A stretch of DNA of 64,000 nucleotides from Bordetella parapertussis (lineage in GTDB: Bacteria > Pseudomonadota > Gammaproteobacteria > Burkholderiales > Burkholderiaceae_B). A model generated the notes under the pieces. The model was not told the origin of the DNA. It saw only the letters and a program-made list of their open reading frames with translations, and made no database searches. Positions 57,225 to 64,000 of this stretch are shown here, one piece after another (position 1 is the first letter of the stretch; every line of letters starts with the position of its first letter). The stretch covers positions 1 through 64,000 of the forward strand of contig CAMBFI010000006.1 in assembly GCA_945865935.1 (NCBI GenBank), read 5' to 3'. The position numbers were made by a program, and so were the translations under genes.

Positions 57225-57923
57225 CTAGACGACGTGCACTTCAAATTCGCCCAACCCCTCGACACGACCAATCATCTTGTCGCCCTTGACCACAGCACCC
57301 ACGCCCTCTGGTGTGCCGGTGAAAATCAAGTCACCCGCTTTAAGCTCAAACAGACCAGATAAGTAAGAGATGCTTTCTGGAATGCTCCAGATCAACTGTG
57401 TGAGATCGCTAGACTGCTTCTGCACGCCATTCACATGCAAGGAAATACTGCCTTTGGACAGCACGCCCGTCGCCGCAACAGGATGAATTGGACCAATAGG
57501 GCCTGACTGATCAAATCCTTTACCGACTTCCCAAGGACGGCCTTGCTTTTTTGCCTCGTTCTGCAGATCGCGACGTGTCATGTCTAAACCCAAGGCATAA
57601 CCAAAAATACATTTGTTCGCTTGATCAACAGCAATATCACGCCCACCACTCCCTAGCGCAACAACTAATTCCATCTCATAGTGGAGATTCGATGTTTTAC
57701 TCGGGTAAGGCATCTTGCCCGCCTGCCCCGCTGCGATAGACACCAGCGCATCTGCAGGCTTACAGAAAAAGAAAGGATCTTCCCGTCCGGTAAATCCCAT
57801 CTCCTTGGCGTGCTCAGCATAGTTGCGTCCGACGCAATACACGCGACGTACTGGAAACAAAGACTTACTGCCCACAACGGGCAAGCCCTGCGTAGGCTCG
57901 GGAGAAAAAACATAGTCAGACAT
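57225..57923 (-). CDS. Fumarylacetoacetate hydrolase-family protein
   Basis: The 232-residue protein is a short FAH-superfamily member of the kind including fumarylpyruvate hydrolase and oxaloacetate decarboxylase-like proteins. YCVGRNYAEHAKEMG, HYEMELVVALG with the metal-binding Glu residues, LGLDMTRRDLQ and the C-terminal FTGTPEGVGAV are visible. AGGAAG precedes the ATG. It follows hemY by 40 bases on the same strand, but the haem pathway has no step for it, so it is likely a neighbour rather than a pathway member. Confidence 0.9.
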   Translation of the reverse strand: MSDYVFSPEPTQGLPVVGSKSLFPVRRVYCVGRNYAEHAKEMGFTGREDPFFFCKPADALVSIAAGQAGKMPYPSKTSNLHYEMELVVALGSGGRDIAVDQANKCIFGYALGLDMTRRDLQNEAKKQGRPWEVGKGFDQSGPIGPIHPVAATGVLSKGSISLHVNGVQKQSSDLTQLIWSIPESISYLSGLFELKAGDLIFTGTPEGVGAVVKGDKMIGRVEGLGEFEVHVV

Positions 57924-57963
57924 GAGAACGCTTCCTAGATATTTGTTTGTGAAGGTGCACCCA

Positions 57964-59448
57964 CTACTTATCTTGAGTTTTGGTCCGTTTAGGATCCGGC
58001 GAGGTACTCACTGGGGCAGACTCGCCTAAATGCGGGACGGGTGCGCTATCAAAATAGTCGTACATATCGTCTTGCGGGGGCACAGCTTTTCCCGTAGCGG
58101 CTAATGACACGGACGCACCAGGCAAGGTCGTGCGGTCCTCACTCCAATCCGCAGGAAATCCTGTATCGGCAAGATAGGTCAGGCCTTCCGCATGTAAGAG
58201 ACCCGGGTCTGACTGCGTGTCGGCTGCGGGTAGTAAAAGCTCTTGGGCCAGAACAGGGATCGCAACTCCTAGCGTCGTTGCTGCACGCCACTGCATGGCC
58301 GCATCCTGTGGTCGATTAATTTTGTCATACAGAGAGGCTAGTGCTACATGCACACGCGCATCACTGCGGCGAGCCAGACTACGCACCAGATAGCTTTCCG
58401 CTTGGCCCCAAATCTGACCGGAAAGACACAGATTGCCCACCATCGCTAACAAATCAGGGTCGCTCGGGCTTTTCTGGAGCCAGGCCTCAGCTTTCTCTAA
58501 ACGTCGCGTAACTTGTGAAGACTCGGCCCGCGCATAAGCAGCAAGCAGCCTAGGGTCAAATGAAACAGCAATGGCTTGCTCGAGCACACGCGAAGATTCA
58601 TCGAGCTGACCGATCACTTCAAAGCCTTGTGCGCCAGCGAGTGCTACCTCGGGCAAGACACGTTCTGAAGATTTTAGGTCGGACCATATTTTTTTCCAGG
58701 TCCCCGCATGCAGCGTCTCGCGGATCCGGGCGGCGGCCGCGAACTCAATCACTTGCCGCGCCTCGGTGTCATGCAGCGCACCGCGACGATTTAATGTTCG
58801 AGCGAGGGCAAACACCTGCTCATGCCGATTCAATTGCCGATAGACGCGCAAGAACAGTCTGAGCGCATGGACCTGCTTGGCGCCTGATTTCTGTAGGGTA
58901 TTGAGTTCCGCTAGCGCTTTATCCGACAGACCCTGATCCAGATAAAGTTCGGCAGCCACTGTGGAGACGGCCTCGCTTAAGGAGACGTCCTCTTTTGCCT
59001 TATCCTTCGCTGACGCAATCAGTCCGTCACGTCGATCATATTCATCGAGCGCATGTGCTGCTCGGGCTGCGGATAACGCTGCAAGGACGCTTTGATTGAC
59101 GCTCTTGCTGCGTCCAAGCAGTTTCGTCAAATCCTTTTCTGCATGGGCGTACCGACCCTCTAATAGCTCCGTCCAGCCTTGCTCAAGCAGTTCATGATCT
59201 CTACGCAAGGCGCGTCGACGACCCCAAGCTTTTACACGGAAAGGGACGTCTAGTGCGAGTGCCACCAAACGAAGTGTGAGATACATCAACAGAAAGCTCG
59301 CTACTGTCGCGAGCACGGCAAATGGTAAAGAAACCTGAATTCGCCAGGCATTGACCAAAATGAGCACATGTCCGGTGTTCTCGCGCAAGATCACAGCCAG
59401 CACGACGGCAACGGTTGCCAATACCAGCGTCCACAGCAAGAGCCGCAT
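57964..59448 (-). CDS. hemY: HemY, TPR-containing inner-membrane protein
   Basis: This is the proteobacterial HemY of hem operons, not the Bacillus protoporphyrinogen oxidase of the same name. The 494-residue protein has two N-terminal membrane helices (about 1-23 and 38-62), then a helical region of tetratricopeptide-like repeats and a polar C-terminal tail. In this protein group the function is unclear but linked to porphyrin metabolism. It starts two bases after hemX, so the two are tightly coupled. Confidence 0.88.
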   Translation of the reverse strand: MRLLLWTLVLATVAVVLAVILRENTGHVLILVNAWRIQVSLPFAVLATVASFLLMYLTLRLVALALDVPFRVKAWGRRRALRRDHELLEQGWTELLEGRYAHAEKDLTKLLGRSKSVNQSVLAALSAARAAHALDEYDRRDGLIASAKDKAKEDVSLSEAVSTVAAELYLDQGLSDKALAELNTLQKSGAKQVHALRLFLRVYRQLNRHEQVFALARTLNRRGALHDTEARQVIEFAAAARIRETLHAGTWKKIWSDLKSSERVLPEVALAGAQGFEVIGQLDESSRVLEQAIAVSFDPRLLAAYARAESSQVTRRLEKAEAWLQKSPSDPDLLAMVGNLCLSGQIWGQAESYLVRSLARRSDARVHVALASLYDKINRPQDAAMQWRAATTLGVAIPVLAQELLLPAADTQSDPGLLHAEGLTYLADTGFPADWSEDRTTLPGASVSLAATGKAVPPQDDMYDYFDSAPVPHLGESAPVSTSPDPKRTKTQDK

Positions 59449-59450
59449 GC

Positions 59451-60653
59451 TTATTGCCCGCCCTTGGGAGCCACGTCGCTTTGACGAACAGCCTCGAGTG
59501 CCGAAAAGCTTTCCGTGATATCAGGCATTAAGATCGCTACATTCGTTGCAGCAAGCTCCCGTAAGAGACGCAAGGCATTCAAGGTTTCGGGTGATTTAGC
59601 ATCGTAGCGAGACACAACCGCGCTCTCAATCGTGGAAAGTTCAAGGCGCCAAATTGTCGACTGATGCATCAACAATGCCATTTGTGCAGTCAGGATGCGG
59701 GCGCGTAAATTTGCTCTTAATAGTGTGCCTTGCTCAGGACTCATTAACAGCGCATCCTTGTCCGTGACACGTTGCACACTGATCACATCAGACAATTCAC
59801 GCACCAAAAACACCGCGGAATGTTTGAGAGAAACTTGAATGTGTCGCCATGCGGACTCCCACCACGCTTGCCCGGCGTGAGTAGACTCCGCTGGACTAGG
59901 TTTGACCGGGGCCGAAGCGACAGCGGACTGCGATACCCCGTTCCGATCTCTGGCGGACATCAGCCCTGGCACCGTGGCATCCGGAACAAGCAACGGTGCG
60001 CGTCCCAAGAGGTGTGTCAATTGCTCGAGCTTGGCAGACACACCGGGGATATCGACGGTGGTGACCCCGCGCAAGCGATCCAAGTCCGCACTGATTGCAC
60101 GTTGCAGTGACGCAAAGCGCGGGCGATCCGCACGCACCAACATCGACAACCCGTGTTCAAGTGCCAAGATTGCATTATTGACGTTTCCGGAGACGCGCAG
60201 CTGCTGACCCGCTACGGTCAATAGGCGATCTACATCATTCGCGAGCATCGAGTCTTCCATGCCCCGATTAAAGTTTTGCCAAAGTTGTTCCAACGCGGCG
60301 AACTGACTCTGCGCATCACGCAGTGCAGCTTCCGCCTGTTGAATACGTAGTTGTTGCGCGTCGAGTACGACAAGCGCCTGTTTCACATCGCGACGGGCAT
60401 CGTCAGCCTGATTTTTTAACGCTAAGACTTGCGCACCAATTTGCTTAGTCGCCGTCTCAAAGCGCCGCTGAGCGAACCATGCACCTGCTGCCGCCACAAC
60501 CGCTAGCAACAAGAAAATGATCGCCAAGGTGGATGCTAACGACAACCCGGTCGACTGACGACGGGCGTGTACCGCAGAAGAGGCCGGTTGGTTCATAGCG
60601 GTCGTAGCGCCGGACGGCGTTGCGGAAGATACAGTAGGCGAGATGTCAGTCAT
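59451..60653 (-). CDS. hemX: HemX, membrane-anchored coiled-coil protein
   Basis: The 400-residue protein is annotated in relatives as a uroporphyrinogen-III methyltransferase-like HemX, but it has no methyltransferase motif. It has a polar Ala/Thr/Ser-rich start, one membrane helix at about 38-65 and a following coiled coil (QIGAQVLALKNQADDARRD onward). The rest is helical. Location between hemD and hemY supports the call. Its likely role is structural or regulatory. Confidence 0.88.
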   Translation of the reverse strand: MTDISPTVSSATPSGATTAMNQPASSAVHARRQSTGLSLASTLAIIFLLLAVVAAAGAWFAQRRFETATKQIGAQVLALKNQADDARRDVKQALVVLDAQQLRIQQAEAALRDAQSQFAALEQLWQNFNRGMEDSMLANDVDRLLTVAGQQLRVSGNVNNAILALEHGLSMLVRADRPRFASLQRAISADLDRLRGVTTVDIPGVSAKLEQLTHLLGRAPLLVPDATVPGLMSARDRNGVSQSAVASAPVKPSPAESTHAGQAWWESAWRHIQVSLKHSAVFLVRELSDVISVQRVTDKDALLMSPEQGTLLRANLRARILTAQMALLMHQSTIWRLELSTIESAVVSRYDAKSPETLNALRLLRELAATNVAILMPDITESFSALEAVRQSDVAPKGGQ

Positions 60654-60706
60654 ACGAATATTGTAGTCGCAAGCCGTATAAAACAGTCATTTACGCACGG
60701 CTATCG

Positions 60707-61507
60707 CTACGTGTCCGAACCGCGAATCTGATCAAAACACAACACAATGTCGATATCCTCTGGCTGGCAAAGGAGGGTCCGACAGGTGCCAGGCTCCACC
60801 TCGAGGGCTGACACAAGCACCTGAACCAGGCGCTCATGGGTCAGCACAAACTGTCCCGAACGAAACCAATCCACCAGTCCAATCCTTTGAAGCTGCTGCG
60901 TGACGGCCGTTATCCCATGCGCGCTAGTGAGTAACCAGGTTACCTGCACTGACGCGTCAGCCCACTGCCTGAACTTCGCCACAGTTTCCTCGGACCATTC
61001 GGCGTAAACCCGCTCATAGGCCTGATGCGTCAATACCTCAACACCTGCTTGATTGAGCTTTTCTGAGAGCCAGTCTCGGCCATCTTGTCCACGAACGATC
61101 AAGACTTTGCGCACAGACGTCTTCAACGCTTGTAACAACGGCCAAAGCGCTTCGGAATCTCTGGCACTCTCAGCATCCGGATACAGAATATTGGAGACCG
61201 TGGCGCATGCACGCTTGATGGCCTGCGCGGTAGCTGGTCCCATACAACCCACACGGACACGCGCGGGCCAAATGAACGCTGGTCCGAGCTGAGCGAAGTA
61301 AGCATTGACGGCCGCTCTACTGACAAACACCACCAAATCATAGGATGCCGGATCAGGGAGTGCCTGCGCACTGAGCACGGGGCAAGAGTGAATCTCAAGA
61401 GCTGGGCACTCGTGAACGGCCCATCCTCGACGGATCAGTGCATGCATCACATCGACGTTACGTCCCGCAGGACGCGTCAATACAGCAAGCTGTGCTGCCC
61501 CGGTCAT
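60707..61507 (-). CDS. hemD: Uroporphyrinogen-III synthase
   Basis: HemD closes hydroxymethylbilane into uroporphyrinogen III with inversion of ring D. The family is poorly conserved. The 266-residue product has the usual start (VLTRPAGRNVDVMHALIRRGW), VFVSRAAVNAYF, CMGPATAQAIKR and LLTSAHGITAV. Its place 13 bases after hemC and before hemX is strong support. Confidence 0.93.
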   Translation of the reverse strand: MTGAAQLAVLTRPAGRNVDVMHALIRRGWAVHECPALEIHSCPVLSAQALPDPASYDLVVFVSRAAVNAYFAQLGPAFIWPARVRVGCMGPATAQAIKRACATVSNILYPDAESARDSEALWPLLQALKTSVRKVLIVRGQDGRDWLSEKLNQAGVEVLTHQAYERVYAEWSEETVAKFRQWADASVQVTWLLTSAHGITAVTQQLQRIGLVDWFRSGQFVLTHERLVQVLVSALEVEPGTCRTLLCQPEDIDIVLCFDQIRGSDT

Positions 61508-61520
61508 TGGTGAAGCGACC

Positions 61521-62453
61521 TCAAGGCGAGACCGCCAAGCTATCTAATATGACCCCAGCGCCCTGATCCAGAAGTTCTTGGGCCACACGCTGCCCAATGC
61601 GTTCGGCCTGCGCGCTCGGTCCCGTTGCCTGCGCGCGATAAATAGTTTGCCCATCGGGCATCGCCACAAGCGCACGAATGGATACCGTCTGGCCTTGCAC
61701 CTCAGCGTAGGCGGCTAACGGCACCTGACACGAACCACCCAGCGCACGAGAGACCGCACGTTCAGCCATTGCACAGACCGTCGTCTGGGGACAGGCTAGT
61801 GGTGCGAGAAGCTCCAGCAGATCCGAACGCGTGCGCAAGATCTCAATGCCGAGCGCGCCTTGCCCTGCGGCAGGAAGCGAATCAGACACTGACATTCGCT
61901 CGCGAATGCGATGCCCAAGCTCGAGGCGCTCAAGTCCAGCCGCAGCGAGAATAATCGCCGCGTACTGACCTGAATCGAGCTTACCCAGACGCGTGTCGAG
62001 ATTGCCACGCAAGGGCTCAATCACAAGCGTTGGGAATCGGGCACGCAACTGTGCTTCGCGACGCAAACTCGATGTGCCGACCACTGAACCGGCTGGCAGC
62101 TCTGCGAGCGATGCGTACGCATTGGACACAAACGCATCGCGACAATCGGCGCGCGCCAACACCGTCGACAACTCGAACGAGGCTGCAATATCCACGGGCA
62201 CATCTTTAAGGGAATGGACAGCTAAATCGGCTCGCCCATCAAGCAAAGCATTCTCGAGCTCTTTAATAAAAAGCCCTTTGCCGCCAACTTTTGCCAGGCT
62301 GCGATCTAAGATCTCGTCGCCACGCGTACTGAGCTTGAGCAACTCAACCTGAGCATCTGGATACAACGCGAGCAAACGGGCTTGAACATGCTCCGCTTGC
62401 CAGAGTGCAAGCCGACTGGCACGCGTCGCAATAACGAGTTTACGGGCTACCAA
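61521..62453 (-). CDS. hemC: Hydroxymethylbilane synthase (porphobilinogen deaminase)
   Basis: HemC joins four porphobilinogens into hydroxymethylbilane. The 310-residue protein has the catalytic Asp84 in HSLKDVP, the arginine-rich substrate segment [10 protein letters not shown] and Cys242 in GGSCQVPL, which carries the dipyrromethane cofactor. It is the first haem gene of hemC-hemD-hemX-hemY. A tiny membrane-protein reading frame ends 11 bases upstream of its start. Confidence 0.96.
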   Translation of the reverse strand: MVARKLVIATRASRLALWQAEHVQARLLALYPDAQVELLKLSTRGDEILDRSLAKVGGKGLFIKELENALLDGRADLAVHSLKDVPVDIAASFELSTVLARADCRDAFVSNAYASLAELPAGSVVGTSSLRREAQLRARFPTLVIEPLRGNLDTRLGKLDSGQYAAIILAAAGLERLELGHRIRERMSVSDSLPAAGQGALGIEILRTRSDLLELLAPLACPQTTVCAMAERAVSRALGGSCQVPLAAYAEVQGQTVSIRALVAMPDGQTIYRAQATGPSAQAERIGQRVAQELLDQGAGVILDSLAVSP

Positions 62454-62464
62454 GTTCGTTGCTC

Positions 62465-62572
62465 TTAGCGCAAGTAGTTCAGACCGATCGTCAAAATGAT
62501 GCCGATCAAGGCCAACAACATCAAGCCTTGCAGAAGAGTACGACTACCTTGAGCGGGTTTTGGCGTGTTCAT
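62465..62572 (-). CDS. Predicted 35-residue single-span membrane protein
   Basis: Between sucD and hemC a short frame on the minus strand starts with ATG at 62572 and ends with TAA at 62465. It encodes a polar, basic N-terminus ([12 protein letters not shown]) followed by one hydrophobic stretch of about 20 residues ([15 protein letters not shown]) and a short basic end. That is the form of a real small membrane protein rather than chance. GGA eight bases before the ATG is a weak ribosome-binding site. It is 11 bases upstream of hemC on the same strand and could be co-transcribed. Function unknown. Confirmation needs conservation in relatives. Confidence 0.55.
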   Translation of the reverse strand: MNTPKPAQGSRTLLQGLMLLALIGIILTIGLNYLR

Positions 62573-62677
62573 GTTGCGTCCAATAGGTTGTAACAGTCAA
62601 ATGAGCTAAACAACATCGCAAACGGCAAGACTACCCCGCTTGCTATGTTGATCGCACACGCGCCATCGCGTTTGCGC

Positions 62678-63562
62678 TTACTTCAATACTTGTTTAAGAA
62701 GCTTACCCATTTCTGATGGATTTTTAGTCGTACGAATTCCGCAGGCTTCCATGATTTCGAGCTTGGCGTCTGCAGTGTCTGCGCCGCCAGAAATCAACGC
62801 ACCTGCGTGGCCCATGCGCTTGCCTGCCGGAGCGGTGACACCTGCGATGAAGCCGACCATTGGCTTCTTCATGTTGTCCTTCGCCCACAGCGCAGCATTG
62901 ACCTCATCCGGGCCACCGATCTCGCCAATCATGATCACCGCATCCGTTTCCGGATCGTCGTTAAAGAGCTTAAGCACATCGATATGCTTGAGTCCGTTGA
63001 TCGGGTCGCCACCGATACCGACAGCGCTCGATTGACCCAGACCAAGCTCGGTGACTTGCGCCACAGCTTCGTATGTCAACGTGCCGGAACGGCTCACAAT
63101 CCCCACACGACCTTTGCGATGAATGTGACCCGGCATGATGCCAATCTTAATTTCGTCGGGCGTGATCAAGCCGGGGCAATTTGGTCCAAGCAACAAGGTC
63201 TTGCTCTTACGCTCGGCCATACGGTGTTTGATTTCAAGCAGATCCCGAACAGGGATGCCTTCGGTAATGCAAATCACGAGATCTAACTCTGCTTCGATAC
63301 CTTCCCAAATCGCTGCAGCAGCCCCGGCTGGCGGCACATAAATCACCGAAACGTTTGCGCCTGTTTGCGCCTTAGCATCTTTCACCGAGGCAAAAATCGG
63401 TATGCCTTCGAAGTTCTCGCCGGCTTTTGTAGGATGCACACCCGCAACAAATGCTGCCTGGCCGTTCGCATACGCGCGCGAAGTACGTGTATGAAACTGC
63501 CCTGTTTTACCAGTAATACCCTGGGTGATAACTTTTGTATCTTTATTAATTAAGATAGACAT
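62678..63562 (-). CDS. sucD: Succinate-CoA ligase, alpha subunit
   Basis: SucD and SucC form the citric-acid-cycle enzyme that makes ATP or GTP from succinyl-CoA. The 294-residue alpha subunit has the CoA-binding N-terminus (TQGITGKTGQFHT), LLGPNCPGLI, GRVGIVSRSGTLTYEA and the phosphorylated His252 in GKRMGHAGALIS. It follows sucC by 18 bases. Confidence 0.97.
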   Translation of the reverse strand: MSILINKDTKVITQGITGKTGQFHTRTSRAYANGQAAFVAGVHPTKAGENFEGIPIFASVKDAKAQTGANVSVIYVPPAGAAAAIWEGIEAELDLVICITEGIPVRDLLEIKHRMAERKSKTLLLGPNCPGLITPDEIKIGIMPGHIHRKGRVGIVSRSGTLTYEAVAQVTELGLGQSSAVGIGGDPINGLKHIDVLKLFNDDPETDAVIMIGEIGGPDEVNAALWAKDNMKKPMVGFIAGVTAPAGKRMGHAGALISGGADTADAKLEIMEACGIRTTKNPSEMGKLLKQVLK

Positions 63563-63580
63563 GTTGGAATCCGTAACAAA

Positions 63581-64000
63581 TTATTTGGCGGCTGCGACAA
63601 CGCGAGTGGCGGCATCCGCCATCGTATCTGCGCTGATGATAGGGAGGCCTGATTCGACCAACATTTTCTTGCCCAGCTCTTCATTGGTGCCCTTCATACG
63701 TACAACCAAAGGCACACTCAGATTGACCGCCTTGCACGCAGTGATCACACCCTGAGCGATCACATCGCAACGCATGATGCCACCAAAAATGTTAACCAAA
63801 ATAGCTTTGGTTTCCTTGTTTGCCAACATGATTTTGAACGCTTCGGTCACACGCTCTGCCGTGGCGCTGCCACCGACATCGAGAAAGTTTGCGGGCTCGC
63901 CGCCAAACAGCTTGATGGCGTCCATCGTGGCCATCGCTAAGCCAGCACCATTGACTAAGCAGCCAATGTTGCCATCAAGCTGAATGTAAGCGAGCTCATG
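63581..64000 (-). CDS. sucC: Succinate-CoA ligase, beta subunit (C-terminal part, partial)
   Basis: Only the last 140 codons are in the window; the frame is open to the right edge (beginning [21 protein letters not shown]) and the rest, about 245 residues including the ATP-grasp domain, lies beyond it. [27 protein letters not shown] and [14 protein letters not shown] identify the C-terminal ligase-CoA domain. The gene precedes sucD in the usual sucCD order. Confidence 0.96.
   Translation of the reverse strand, partial: HELAYIQLDGNIGCLVNGAGLAMATMDAIKLFGGEPANFLDVGGSATAERVTEAFKIMLANKETKAILVNIFGGIMRCDVIAQGVITACKAVNLSVPLVVRMKGTNEELGKKMLVESGLPIISADTMADAATRVVAAAK

Overview
The window reads as a chromosomal segment of a betaproteobacterium of the order Burkholderiales, most like the Alcaligenaceae (Bordetella/Achromobacter relatives). 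The basis is the gene families: three Bug/TctC-type periplasmic binding proteins without cognate TctA/TctB genes, a pyruvate dehydrogenase operon aceE-aceF-lpdA whose E3 carries its own lipoyl domain, and a hemC-hemD-hemX-hemY run. Base composition is moderate in GC and coding density is very high, except in the first 1.85 kb, which is visibly AT-rich. The species cannot be named from the sequence alone.

Layout. (1) 1-1858: mobile-element debris next to the 3' end of guaA, made up of the 5' end of an IS3-family orfA, an AT-rich exported alpha/beta hydrolase and a decayed IS66 tnpA. (2) 1859-9076, minus: guaA, guaB and purL, a purine block. (3) 9205-12169, plus: a TRAP transporter (dctP, terminator, fused dctQM). 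(4) 12212-18063, minus: lpdA, aceF, aceE (transcribed aceE first), divergent from (5) 18257-23569, plus: PAS histidine kinase, FixJ-type regulator, folD and an M3 oligopeptidase, with overlapping ends. (6) 23580-26714: copper module (SCO protein, small HMA chaperone on the opposite strand, CopA ATPase). (7) 26720-32742: nitroreductase, a cold-shock protein with a structured leader, dadA, alr/dadX, xth, a glyoxalase-like protein and a GST. (8) 32739-43433: an accessory catabolic block (MmgE/PrpD, Bug, SDR, thiolase, acyl-CoA ligase, 2-hydroxyacid dehydrogenase, class II aldolase, amidohydrolase, Bug) ending in a phosphopantetheinyl transferase. (9) 43430-52750, minus: an apparent seven-gene operon joining a 2-hydroxyacid dehydrogenase and a Bug protein to a complete RND efflux pump, then a 3-hydroxyisobutyrate-dehydrogenase-like enzyme and a carboxymuconolactone-decarboxylase-like protein. 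(10) 52912-57137, plus: a cation diffusion facilitator, then a leuC-leuD-CaiB/BaiF operon. (11) 57225-62453, minus: FAH-family hydrolase, hemY, hemX, hemD, hemC. (12) 62465-64000, minus: a 35-residue membrane peptide, sucD and the 3' part of sucC.

The core-metabolism blocks are ordinary. The parts most worth a second look are the cold-shock leader (a 10-bp helix that would hide the ribosome-binding site, enclosing a small U-tailed hairpin), the inverted repeat over the aceE promoter, the mixed binding-protein/efflux/dehydrogenase operon, the LeuCD-CoA-transferase operon, the unassigned catabolic block and the tiny membrane protein upstream of hemC. No CRISPR array, tRNA, rRNA or prophage was seen, and no known defence system was recognised.
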